Positions 18,079 to 28,053 of a DNA stretch of 64,000 nucleotides are shown here, one piece after another. The notes below the pieces were generated by a model. The model searched no databases and was not told the DNA's origin. It saw only the letters and a program-made list of their open reading frames with translations. Origin of the DNA: Polyangiaceae bacterium. Lineage in GTDB: Bacteria; Myxococcota_A; Polyangia; Polyangiales; Polyangiaceae. Within the stretch, counting starts at the first letter, position 1. Every line of letters starts with the position of its first letter. The stretch covers positions 1-64,000 of the forward strand of contig JAICQL010000006.1 in assembly GCA_025937895.1 (NCBI GenBank), written 5' to 3'. The translations under genes were made by a program, and so were the position numbers.

Positions 18079-19299
18079 TCAGCGCTCGCGCGGCTGCTGC
18101 GGCGCGGAGGGCTGCGCCTTGCCGCGTGTGCGCAGCTCCGCCAGATCGCGCAGGCTCGCCTTGGGTCGTGGATCGCTGGGATCGAGCGACTCCGCCTGCC
18201 GCAGCGCTGCTTCGGCCTGCTCGTACCGACCGAGGTCCGCCAGCGCGTTGCCCAGGTTGATCCACGCCGAGCCCAGCTTTGGATCGAGCTCCACCGCGCG
18301 CCGCTGTGTCTCCACCGCCTTCTCCAGCTGCCCCTGTAGCTGGTAGGCGTAGCCCAGGTTGGTCAAGAACGTCGCTCGACCCGGCGCGAGCCTCGTCGCC
18401 TCCAGCAGATGGGGCAGCGCCAGATCCGGACGCTGATTGGCCAGGTGTGCCGCGCCCAGATCACTGGCAGTGCGCGCATCGCCGGGCTGCAGCGCCAGCG
18501 CTCGCTCGTAGCTGCGCACGGCCTCGCTCAGCCGACCGCGCAGCATCAGCGCCGTGCCCAGGTTGGTCCAGCGCTCTGCTTGCTCCGGCCCCAGCTGCAC
18601 GGCGCGCTGGAAGTAGCGCAGCGCCCGCTCCTCGTCTCCGCTGGCGAGCCAGGCAGTGCCCAGCGCGGAAGGTACCTCGGGGTCGAGCGAGCCCAGCCGC
18701 TCGGCTCGCTCCAGGGCGGTGCGCGCTCTCTCTGCCTCACCGAGCACGAGCAGCCAGCGCCCTTGCTCGAGCAGGGCAGGGACCAAGTCAGGCTGGCGCG
18801 CGAGCAAGGCCTCCACGTCACGCACCAGCCGCTCCACCTCCGGATGCCGCGGGGCCTCGGCGTAAGCCAGGGCAAGGTTCAAGCGCGTCCAGCGCACGCG
18901 CAGCAGCCCCAGCAGGGCTGCTGGCTGCTGGGGCTCGAGCTTCAGCGTCTGTTCGTAGTGCTGCTGCGCCAGCTCCAGCTGGTCGCGGGCCAGGGCAGCG
19001 TCCGCCTGGGCGAGCGCAGCCTCCGCCGGAGAAGGCTCGTGCGCCGGGGCGCTTGCTGTCGGGTGGCGCTCGTTGGCGCTCGGCGCAGGGGCTGCTGCCG
19101 GCGGCGCCTCATTGAGCTCGGAGAGCTGGGTGGGCGTGGGCAGCTGCGGCGCCTCTGCAGGAGCCGTGCTGGGGCTGCGCGGCTCCGGCGTGCTGCAGGC
19201 GCTCAGGCCCGCGCCAGGCGCTGCGCCGAGCAGCGCAGCGCAGAGCCCAAGGTGCGAGCCGGCGCGGCGGCGCCATCCGCTCACTGCCGACCCGCTCAC
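18079..19299 (-). CDS. TPR-repeat lipoprotein
   Basis: Predicted lipoprotein of 406 residues. The N-terminus has a basic region, a hydrophobic segment and the lipobox LSAC (Cys at about residue 35), then a Pro/Ala/Ser-rich linker to about 90. From about residue 90 to 390 tetratricopeptide repeats follow, with clear units such as AERWTNLGTALMLRGRLSEA, ARTASDLGAAHLANQRPDLA and LGSAWINLGNALADLGRYEQA. TPR lipoproteins act as scaffolds on the periplasmic side of the membrane, and the partner is unknown. GTG start. It lies 18 bases downstream of spoVR on the same strand, so it is probably the third gene of a DUF444-SpoVR-TPR unit. Confidence 0.85.
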   Translation of the reverse strand: MSGSAVSGWRRRAGSHLGLCAALLGAAPGAGLSACSTPEPRSPSTAPAEAPQLPTPTQLSELNEAPPAAAPAPSANERHPTASAPAHEPSPAEAALAQADAALARDQLELAQQHYEQTLKLEPQQPAALLGLLRVRWTRLNLALAYAEAPRHPEVERLVRDVEALLARQPDLVPALLEQGRWLLVLGEAERARTALERAERLGSLDPEVPSALGTAWLASGDEERALRYFQRAVQLGPEQAERWTNLGTALMLRGRLSEAVRSYERALALQPGDARTASDLGAAHLANQRPDLALPHLLEATRLAPGRATFLTNLGYAYQLQGQLEKAVETQRRAVELDPKLGSAWINLGNALADLGRYEQAEAALRQAESLDPSDPRPKASLRDLAELRTRGKAQPSAPQQPRER

Positions 19300-19317
19300 C
19301 GGCGCCCCCTCACGCCG

Positions 19318-20886
19318 TCACTCGGCGGCCGTTTCCTGCACGCTGGTGTGCTCCTTGCCGTCAAAGCGCAACATCGTTGGCTTCCCGTCCACCACCGTGC
19401 GCAGCGCCACCGGGCGCTTCCAGATGCGCACCAGCGCGGTCATCGCGGCCTGCGCGTAGTCGTGCCGCAGATCCACACCGCGATGCTTGTGCACCAGCAG
19501 CAACTCACCGCGGTTCTCGAAGTTGGCGTCGTCCACGTACAGGAACGGGCTGCCCAGGTTGGTCAGCTGTGACAGCAGCTTCTCCTTCACCTTCTTGAAC
19601 TCGCGCGAGGCGATCTCGTATTGCTCGTGGCGCTTGGACCACTCGAAGCTGAACAGCTTGTGCTCCATCGCGAACTCCGGGGTCAGGAACTCGTCGAGGA
19701 ACGTCACGTCGTTGTACAGGCGTCGGACCTCGAAAATCTTCTCCTTGCCCAGGCCCAGGCGCAGGTCCCAATTGCGCTTGCGATCCAGGTCATCGCACTG
19801 CTCGTAATCACGGCCAAACTGCCCGCGATCCCAGCGCTCCTCGATGTTGCGGAACAGCTCCACGCCCAGCTTGTACGGGTTCAGCTGCCCGGGGGAGGTG
19901 GCCATGACCGCGGCGTTGTTGTCGGCGTAGTCGACGATCTCGGATGCGCTGCAAACGCCTCCTTGGGTCATCAGCTTGGAGTGCCAGTAGGAGGCCCAGC
20001 CCTCGTTCATGATCTTGGTCTGGATCTGCGGTGAGAAGTAGTAGGCCTCATCGCGGATGATGGCGAGCACCGCACGCTCCCAGCGCTCGAGCGGCGCGTG
20101 GTTCAGCAGAAAACCCAGGACGGCCTGCACTGGCTCGCGCGGATACTTGTTGCGCTTGTCCTTGGCCTTGGCCTCGAGCGAGGCGCGCTGCTGCTCGATG
20201 TACTCCTCCGGGTTGATGAACTTCTCCATGTAGGACTTGGCGCGCAGGCGCGGCACCTCTACCGGAGCCGGCTCCTCTTCCTCCTGCTTGCCGTCATGCC
20301 GGACCATGAAGGGCGAATACGGGTCGATCAGGTTCTCCAGCGAGAGGCAGTTGTCGATGAACCTCTCCACCTCGTCGATGCCGTGGCGATCGATGATGCG
20401 CCGCACGGTGGCCCCGTGATTGGCGATGCGGTCCACCCACTTGCGGTTGGGCCGGTAGTTCTCACCCTGCAGCACCGGGTTGATCACTCTGCCCGTCGCG
20501 TTCAAGTCCGTGGAGCGGAACGCGAAGTTGTTCTTGAAAAAGTCCACGTGCCCGTACACGTGGCACATCACCAGCTTCTGATCGGTCAGGCTGTTGCCCT
20601 CGAGCAGGTAGGCGATGGCTGGGTTGTTGTTGATCACCAGCTCGTAGATCTTGGACAGGCCGTATTCGTTGCTCTTGCTCAGGCGCTCGTAGTCCATACC
20701 AAAGCGCCAGTGTGGATAGCGATTGGGGAAGCCGCCGTACGCAGCGATCTCGTTGATCTGATCGTACGAGAGCATCTCGAAGATGACCGGGAAAAAGTCG
20801 AGGCCAGCTGCGCGGGCCGCGGCCTCGATGCGCTCTTGCTCCTGGCGCAGATACGGGGGCAGGGAGGTGCGGGAGCCGGATGCCAT
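19318..20886 (-). CDS. spoVR: SpoVR family protein
   Basis: Protein of 522 residues with the SpoVR/YcgB pattern: N-terminal [64 protein letters not shown], the [22 protein letters not shown] segment and [14 protein letters not shown]. In Bacillus the homologue acts in cortex formation; in Gram-negative bacteria it is co-encoded with YeaH/YhbH (DUF444) and the kinase PrkA in a stress or starvation-linked module of unresolved biochemistry. Its ATG overlaps the DUF444 stop by one base, so the two are coupled. Myxobacteria sporulate, which makes a developmental role plausible but unproven. Confidence 0.92.
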   Translation of the reverse strand: MASGSRTSLPPYLRQEQERIEAAARAAGLDFFPVIFEMLSYDQINEIAAYGGFPNRYPHWRFGMDYERLSKSNEYGLSKIYELVINNNPAIAYLLEGNSLTDQKLVMCHVYGHVDFFKNNFAFRSTDLNATGRVINPVLQGENYRPNRKWVDRIANHGATVRRIIDRHGIDEVERFIDNCLSLENLIDPYSPFMVRHDGKQEEEEPAPVEVPRLRAKSYMEKFINPEEYIEQQRASLEAKAKDKRNKYPREPVQAVLGFLLNHAPLERWERAVLAIIRDEAYYFSPQIQTKIMNEGWASYWHSKLMTQGGVCSASEIVDYADNNAAVMATSPGQLNPYKLGVELFRNIEERWDRGQFGRDYEQCDDLDRKRNWDLRLGLGKEKIFEVRRLYNDVTFLDEFLTPEFAMEHKLFSFEWSKRHEQYEIASREFKKVKEKLLSQLTNLGSPFLYVDDANFENRGELLLVHKHRGVDLRHDYAQAAMTALVRIWKRPVALRTVVDGKPTMLRFDGKEHTSVQETAAE

Positions 20887-21995
20887 CAGTTACCTTTCCC
20901 CAGGAAGTCTTTGATGCTGTTCACGATCGCGTTCTTGTCCTCGATCTCGCTGGTCACCACGCGCGCATCATCACCCAGGTGCTCGCGTAGATCCTTGATG
21001 AACTGACCGGAGCCGTACGGGCTCTCGACCTGACCGTACGCGAACATGTTGACGTCGGGCAGGATCTGCTTGCGCAAGATCTCGATGCAGCTGAGCGTGT
21101 CATCCATCGACCAGTTGTCGCCGTCGGAGAAGTGGAAGGGATAGATGTTCCACTGGTCCGGCGGATACTCCTGATCGATCAGCTTGGCTGCCAGCCGGTA
21201 GGCGCTCGAGATCATGGTGCCCCCGGACTCCCGCGTGTGGAAGAAGGTGTCGCGATCCACCTCGCGTGCGACCGCGTCGTGGATGATGTAGCGGCTCTCC
21301 AGGCCGCGGTATTGCCGCCGCAGCCAGGTGTCGATCCAGAAGCTCTCGATGCGCACGATCTCCTTCTGTTCGTCGCCCATGGAGCCCGACACGTCCATCA
21401 TGTAGATGATGACCGCGTTGGCGACGGGCTCCGTGGTCTCGCGCCAGGAGCGATAGCGCTTGTCCTCGTGCTGCGGGATGAGCATGGGCTCATCCTTGTC
21501 GTACATGCCGCTGGCTATGGCGCGCCTCAGCGACTCGCGATACGTGCGCTTGAAGTGGCGCAGTGACTCGGGGCCCGTGCGGCGAATGCCGGTGTAGCGA
21601 TCCTTGCTGCTGCGGATCTTGCTCTGGCCCTTGTTCTTGATGTCGGGCAGCTCCAGCTCTTGCCCCAGGATGTCAGCCAACTCATCCAGGGTGATGTCGA
21701 CCTCCAGCATGTGCTGGCCCTCACCCTTGCCAGCCTTGCCGCTGCCCTCGCCTTCGGTGGGCGAGCCGCCGAGCGCATCACCGACCTCTCCATCACCCTG
21801 ACCCACGCCACCGGAGTGGCGGCCATCGAAGGTGAAGCGTGGGATGTCGATCTGCGGGATGGGGATGCTGACCAGGTCCTTACCCTTGCGACCGATCATG
21901 TCGCCCTGGGAGATGTACTTGCGCAGCCCTTCGCGAATCTTTCCCCGGACGATGTTACGGAAACGCCCGTAATCCTGATCAATCTTTAGGGACAT
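20886..21995 (-). CDS. DUF444 family protein (YeaH/YhbH)
   Basis: Product of 369 residues beginning [20 protein letters not shown], the typical start of YeaH/YhbH proteins. It contains a Gly/Glu-rich region (about 80-115), [20 protein letters not shown] and a von Willebrand A-like portion with [19 protein letters not shown] (a MIDAS-type DxSxS motif near residue 200) and [16 protein letters not shown]. The family is almost always encoded with SpoVR and usually with the serine kinase PrkA. Here SpoVR follows with a one-base overlap, but no prkA lies upstream: the next gene is a lipid kinase 290 bases away. The upstream spacer (21996-22284) must hold the promoter. Confidence 0.92.
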   Translation of the reverse strand: MSLKIDQDYGRFRNIVRGKIREGLRKYISQGDMIGRKGKDLVSIPIPQIDIPRFTFDGRHSGGVGQGDGEVGDALGGSPTEGEGSGKAGKGEGQHMLEVDITLDELADILGQELELPDIKNKGQSKIRSSKDRYTGIRRTGPESLRHFKRTYRESLRRAIASGMYDKDEPMLIPQHEDKRYRSWRETTEPVANAVIIYMMDVSGSMGDEQKEIVRIESFWIDTWLRRQYRGLESRYIIHDAVAREVDRDTFFHTRESGGTMISSAYRLAAKLIDQEYPPDQWNIYPFHFSDGDNWSMDDTLSCIEILRKQILPDVNMFAYGQVESPYGSGQFIKDLREHLGDDARVVTSEIEDKNAIVNSIKDFLGKGN

Positions 21996-22284
21996 GCGTT
22001 AGCTTAACCCCAATTTGCCCCGAGCCGCCCAAACAACTGCCACGAGACGCACCAGCGAGTGCTCGAGCGGTCGGCCACGGCGGCGCGTACCCGCAGGCGA
22101 GTGTCCGGTCCAGGGCATGTAGGAAAATGAATGCGCCTCGGCCAGAGACGGCCGAGCCGAGTAGTAGGGTAAGGCTCGCCAGCGTCGGCGTCGACACCCG
22201 AGGGGCAGGGTACAGCGGCGAATTGACACACGAAGGGCGTGGCACGCGACCGGCCGTGCTGGGCGGCGTCTTTTCGCCGTCTCG

Positions 22285-23223
22285 TCAGGTCACACAGAGC
22301 TGCAGCGCTCCTGGCAGAAGCCGCGCTTCGAGCGGCAGGTAGCCGGGAGTTTCACCGTCCACGTCCACCAGAATGGCTCTCGGCGCCGATCCCGCCCTCA
22401 CCGTCACGGAGCGGGCGCGCGCGGACCGGACGGACGCGAGGTCGAGGTGTGCTCCCTCGCGCACCTTCGGAAACTGCGTCAAGAACTCCAGCTTCGTCAG
22501 ATCGCCCACGCACACCACGTCGAGCCAGCCATCGGATAAGTCGGCGCGGGGTGCCACCTGCATTCCGCCACCGAAGTACTGGCCATTGGCGAGCGCGACC
22601 AGCAGCACGCGCCCCTCGTGCCAGGGCTGTCCGTCGAGCTCGATCTGCACGGGCACGTTGCGGTACGCCAGGGTCGCGCCGACGGTGGCCAGGAAGAACG
22701 CCCACTTGCCGCCGAGCCACTTCGGTCCACGTTCGACCCTCTCGTCGACATCGCCGGAGATGCCGGCGCTGGCGATGTTGATGAAGGCGCGCCACAGCGG
22801 CCGCCCCGCGGCGTCGTGCAAGCGCAAGAGCCCCAGATCCACGCTGCGCAGCTGCCGGGCTTCCAGCCTGCGCAAGGCCCCCTGCAGATCGCCCGGGGCA
22901 AAGCCGCAGCTACGGGCAAAGTCTCCGCCAGTCCCACTGGGGATGAGCGCCAGCGGTGGGCCGGCAACGGGCTTGCCCTCCGGGTCGACGTACGCCTGCA
23001 CGGCCTCGTTCAACGTGCCATCGCCCCCGATCACTCCGAGCACGCTGCAGCCGCCGGCGAGTGCCTGTCGCGCGAGGGCTACGCCATCACCCGGCCCGCG
23101 CGTCTCCAGGATCTCGTAGCTCCAGCCCGTGCTCTGCAGGCTTCGGTCCAGAGCGGTCAGGTAGCGACGAGCGCGGCCCGCGCCGGAGCGCGGATTGACC
23201 AGCAGCGATATCCGCTTCGTCAC
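22285..23223 (-). CDS. Diacylglycerol/sphingosine kinase-family lipid kinase (YegS/DagK-like)
   Basis: Predicted 312-residue lipid kinase. N-terminal RISLLVNPRSGAGRARRYL, the nucleotide motif GVIGGDGTLNEAVQA, PSGTGGDFARSCG and the C-terminal half with INIASAGISGDVDERVE, LVALANGQYFGGGMQVAPRA and ILVDVDGETPGYLPLEARLLPGAL are all diagnostic of the DAGK catalytic fold. Substrate (diacylglycerol, phosphatidylglycerol or a sphingoid base) cannot be decided; myxobacteria make sphingolipids, so a sphingosine kinase is possible. GTG 23223 is the start: an AGGAG lies eight bases upstream and it fits the family N-terminus. A longer in-frame opening to 23514 crosses repeats and is not coding. Confidence 0.9.
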   Translation of the reverse strand: MTKRISLLVNPRSGAGRARRYLTALDRSLQSTGWSYEILETRGPGDGVALARQALAGGCSVLGVIGGDGTLNEAVQAYVDPEGKPVAGPPLALIPSGTGGDFARSCGFAPGDLQGALRRLEARQLRSVDLGLLRLHDAAGRPLWRAFINIASAGISGDVDERVERGPKWLGGKWAFFLATVGATLAYRNVPVQIELDGQPWHEGRVLLVALANGQYFGGGMQVAPRADLSDGWLDVVCVGDLTKLEFLTQFPKVREGAHLDLASVRSARARSVTVRAGSAPRAILVDVDGETPGYLPLEARLLPGALQLCVT

Positions 23224-23291
23224 CCACTCTGCTCCTACTCCGCGCCAGGCGCAGGCGGCAACTCTCCGGCTCCGAGCGTCGTTCGCGGAGC

Positions 23292-23330
23292 ACTCTGTCT
23301 CTGAACTCTGTCTCTGAACTCTGTCTGTGC
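23292..23330. repeat. 13-bp tandem repeat
   Basis: Two exact copies of ACTCTGTCTCTGA (23292-23304 and 23305-23317) followed by a third, partial copy. They lie 70 bases upstream of the lipid kinase start on the minus strand. Confidence 0.8.
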
Positions 23331-23784
23331 TCCGGCAGCTGCCGCCGCGACCCGCGCAACAGGGCGAGCAAGTGGGTTCACTGCGCGCTCGATGGGAGCA
23401 CGATTGCGCGCAAAGAGCGGCCTTGGTGGCGCCTGGGTCATCGGGCCGAGTAGGTGCTGGCAGGCTGAATGCGACTCCCCGAAGGAAAGTGGCATCCACT
23501 CGGCAGCCTTGCACAGCGTTTCAAATGGATGCCGATCGCTGCCCATTCGATGCCACTAGGGGGCAACGTCAGCGGCGCGTGGGCAAGCCGAGCAAGCCTG
23601 CGGCGCAGCAGCGCCAGCCCATTCGGCGCAGCCGGCGGGGGCCCTCGCGGCAGCGGTCCTGCGCCAAAAGGGAAGGAGCGGGTACGAGCCAAGTGGGCGA
23701 AGGCTTCGGGGAAACGCGGGCGAAGCCATCGGCGAGAGGCAGTGCGCCCGGCGCCGGGCATCCGCTGCTTTCCGAAACTGTGGC

Positions 23785-23812
23785 TTGACGGCGCCGGCCC
23801 GATGGCTACTGT
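23785..23812 (+). promoter_or_regulatory. Possible promoter of the RRM gene
   Basis: TTGACG (23785-23790) and TACTGT (23807-23812) are separated by 16 bases, about 75 bases before the ATG. The -35 match is good and the -10 match poor, so this is only a candidate. Confidence 0.3.
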
Positions 23813-23885
23813 TCTGTTTGATTCGCGCTAGGCGTTGGCGCATCTACAAAAATCTTCGGCCTCTAACCCCCCCACGCCTAGAGAC

Positions 23886-24791
23886 ATGACCGATCCAGAT
23901 ACTCGCAAGCTCTTCGTTGCGGGCCTGTCCGAAACCGTCAATGAGACCGAGCTGCGGAAGCTGTTTGAGGCTACGGGGGCAAGCGTGGCGGAAGTTGCCG
24001 TGCCCCGCGATCGCCAGACAGGCAGAGGACGCGGCTTCGGTTTCATCACGCTGGCCTCGGAAGACGAGGCAGAACGGGCTCGCAGCCAACTCGACGGCTC
24101 CTTGCATGAGGGGCGGTCGATCTCCGTGCGGCCTTTCCGTGGCAATCGTACGGCCGGCGCCGGCCCGATGCCTTCGCGGCCACCGCGCGGCCCTGGTGAA
24201 GGAGGCCCTGGAGGAGATCGCGACGATCGCGAGAACACTCTCTTCCTCGCCAACCTCCCGGGTGACTGCCGAGAAGATGAGCTGACCGAGATTTTCAAAG
24301 AGGCTGGGGTCGGTCCCATCGCGAAGCTGCATTTGCCCGTCGACCAGGACGGCCGGCGTCGCGGCTTCGGCTTCGTTTCGCTGCGAGATTCCAATGCGGC
24401 GCGCGAGGCCGTGCCCAAGTTGCGAGAGCGTCTGTTGCGCGGCCGCCCGCTCACGGTGGACGTTGCGCGTCCGCGCGGTGAGCGCCCGGGCGCCAGCGGC
24501 GAGCGCTCCGCTGCAGGTGGCAGCGGTACCTGGAGCCGCCGTCCCCCTCCGCCTCGGCATGACGGCGGTGGCGGGCCTCCCATGCGCTCGTTCTCCAACG
24601 ATATGGGTGGCGGGCCACCACCCGTGGAGCGTCAGACGTGGGACGAGCGTCGCGATCCCAAGCGCAAGAAAGAACCTGCCGCCAAGAAGAAGAAGGCGCG
24701 CGCCGCTGACCGTGGCCATGCTCGCCGTGAGCACGAGGGCTTCAGCGCCCCGCGCGCTCGCGGGATGATGGACGACTGGGACGACGAGTAA
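23886..24791 (+). CDS. RNA-binding protein with two RRM domains
   Basis: Predicted 301-residue cytoplasmic RNA-binding protein. RRM1 spans about residues 8-82 (RNP2 KLFVAGLS, RNP1 GRGFGFITL); RRM2 spans about 117-190 (RNP2 TLFLANLP, RNP1 RRGFGFVSL). A Pro/Gly linker separates the domains. The C-terminal third is basic and low-complexity (RKKEPAAKKKKARAADRG) with an acidic end DDWDDE. Bacterial RRM proteins are typical of myxobacteria and cyanobacteria and are often cold-responsive; the target RNA is unknown. ATG 23886 is chosen because RRM1 starts right after it; an upstream TTG lacks support. Two RRMs in one bacterial protein are less common than one. Confidence 0.88.
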   Translation: MTDPDTRKLFVAGLSETVNETELRKLFEATGASVAEVAVPRDRQTGRGRGFGFITLASEDEAERARSQLDGSLHEGRSISVRPFRGNRTAGAGPMPSRPPRGPGEGGPGGDRDDRENTLFLANLPGDCREDELTEIFKEAGVGPIAKLHLPVDQDGRRRGFGFVSLRDSNAAREAVPKLRERLLRGRPLTVDVARPRGERPGASGERSAAGGSGTWSRRPPPPRHDGGGGPPMRSFSNDMGGGPPPVERQTWDERRDPKRKKEPAAKKKKARAADRGHARREHEGFSAPRARGMMDDWDDE

Positions 24792-26547
<1,756 letters not shown>

Positions 26548-26663
26548 GGCTCGGGCGGGCGCCGAGCCCGCCCCGGGAGGGCTCGAGCTCTCCCAACTTT
26601 GCTTTTTCGAGCCGGGGCAACCAGCCCCCCAATGCCCGTCGCGGTCGAGCGAGGAGATAGACG

Positions 26664-27524
26664 GTGGGCCCATTCAAACGTTATCGCGACACGGCGCTCG
26701 TGATCCTGCTGGTGGCCGTGCCGTTCTTCTTTCTGCGGGCGAACATCCGCCGGCCCGAGCAGACCAGCTTCATCGATCGCGCGCTGCTCACCGTCTCGGC
26801 GCCCATCCAGTATAGCTTCTCGGCGCTGGCTCGCGGCATCTCCAGCCTGCTGTCCGAATACGTCTACCTGGTCGACGTCAAGCGGGACAACAACCGCCTT
26901 GCCTACCAGACCGCGCGCCTGCAGGCGAAGGTCAACCAGCTGGCAACCCTGGAGTCGGAGAACCGCCGTCTGCGCAAGCTGCTCGGTCTGCGCGATCGCG
27001 TGGGCAACGAGACGGTCAGCGCGCTGGTCGTGTCCAAGGACACGACCGACTACTTCCGCGTGGCTCAGGTCACGCTGGATGCGCCGGCGCCCGGCATCCG
27101 CGCCAACATGCCGGTGATCTCTCTCGACGGCGTGGTGGGCACGGTGCGCCGCGTCTCGGGCGAGAGTGTGCAGGTGCAGCTGGCGGTGGACAGCGGCTTC
27201 GGCGTGGACGTGGTGGTGGAGCGCACCGGCGCACGCGGCTTCGTCCGCGGCGGCGGCGACAACAACCGTTACCTGGTCCGGGTGGAGCTGGTGCAGAGCA
27301 CCGACAGCATCGAGAACGGCGATATCTTGATCACCAGCGGCGTGGGCTGTCGCTTTCCCAAAGGTCTGCCTGTGGCCAAGGTGACCAAGGTCGTCAAGCG
27401 TGACTTTGGTGTCTACCAGACGGTGGAGGCCGAGCCCGTGGTCGATTTCTCTCGCCTGAGCGAGGTGCTGATCGTGACCAGCGGCGAGGACACCTGCAGG
27501 CCCGGCGTGGCGGGGGAGCGCTGA
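26664..27524 (+). CDS. mreC: Rod shape-determining protein MreC
   Basis: Bitopic elongasome protein, 286 residues. It has a short basic N-terminus, one transmembrane helix (about 10-27), a coiled coil (about 65-100, ending ESENRRLRKLLGL) and the periplasmic beta-barrel pair characteristic of MreC (VSALVVSKDTTDYFRVAQVTLD, GIRANMPVISLDGVVGTV, GDILITSGVGCRFPKGLPVAKVTKV). It starts at GTG 26664, with GAGGAGAT about eight bases upstream. MreC links MreB and MreD to PBP2/RodA. Three bases separate it from mreD. Confidence 0.95.
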   Translation: MGPFKRYRDTALVILLVAVPFFFLRANIRRPEQTSFIDRALLTVSAPIQYSFSALARGISSLLSEYVYLVDVKRDNNRLAYQTARLQAKVNQLATLESENRRLRKLLGLRDRVGNETVSALVVSKDTTDYFRVAQVTLDAPAPGIRANMPVISLDGVVGTVRRVSGESVQVQLAVDSGFGVDVVVERTGARGFVRGGGDNNRYLVRVELVQSTDSIENGDILITSGVGCRFPKGLPVAKVTKVVKRDFGVYQTVEAEPVVDFSRLSEVLIVTSGEDTCRPGVAGER

Positions 27525-27527
27525 GCC

Positions 27528-28052
27528 GTGCGCACGGGAGCCTTTCTGGTCATCGGCTTCTTGCTGCTGGTGCTGCAGGGCAACCTGTATCCGCTGCTCG
27601 GCCCGCTCGATCTGCACGGAGCGACCCCGAGCTTCGTCCTGCCTCTGCTGATTTTCCTGGGCGTACACGAGGCCTCGACGGTGCGCGGCGCTGGCGTGGC
27701 GTTTGGGCTGGGCTACGCCACCGATCTGCTCGCCTCCGCGCCGATCGGCCTGTTTACGATGGTGAGCGTGGTGGTGTGGTGGCTGGCACGCACCGCCGGC
27801 GTGCGGCTGGCCGCGCAGACGTGGTGGACCAAGGTCGCGCTGTCCTTCGGCTTCTCGCTGGTGGAGAGCGTGCTGGTGCTGGTGCTGCTGGCCATCTTCG
27901 GGGCGGACCCGCAGCGCCCGCTGGAGATCGCCACGGTAGCCCTGCCACGTGCCACGGCCACGGCGCTGTGCTCGCTGTTCATCTTTCCCCTGGCGCAGCG
28001 GCTGCATCAGGGCTCCACGCCGGCACGCTCGTTTGAAGGGCTGATGGGTTGA
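27528..28052 (+). CDS. mreD: Rod shape-determining protein MreD
   Basis: Integral membrane protein of 174 residues with five to six hydrophobic segments, between mreC and mrdA. Visible family features are a leading hydrophobic helix (FLVIGFLLLVLQGNLYPLL), P-S-F-V-L-P-L-L in the second segment and GLGYATDLLASAPIGLFTM, matching the MreD G-x-x-D-x-x-S/A pattern. Sequence conservation of MreD is low, so context matters. Starts at GTG 27528 (three bases after mreC) and ends one base before mrdA. Confidence 0.9.
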   Translation: MRTGAFLVIGFLLLVLQGNLYPLLGPLDLHGATPSFVLPLLIFLGVHEASTVRGAGVAFGLGYATDLLASAPIGLFTMVSVVVWWLARTAGVRLAAQTWWTKVALSFGFSLVESVLVLVLLAIFGADPQRPLEIATVALPRATATALCSLFIFPLAQRLHQGSTPARSFEGLMG

Positions 28053-28053
28053 G

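Larger units (their letters stand above)
23224..23885. other. Divergent spacer between lipid kinase and RRM gene
   Basis: A 660-base gap between divergent genes with no supported gene. It holds a 13-bp tandem repeat (23292-23330), a loose inverted pair GTGGCATC/GATGCCAC (23489-23496 and 23549-23556) and a possible promoter at 23785-23812 for the RNA-binding protein. Open frames here are low-complexity Arg/Pro-rich shadows. Confidence 0.5.

Noticed and set aside
23489..23556. Operator-type inverted repeat GTGGCATC...GATGCCAC
   Set aside because: Eight-base arms separated by more than 50 bases with imperfect extension; expected by chance at this GC content.
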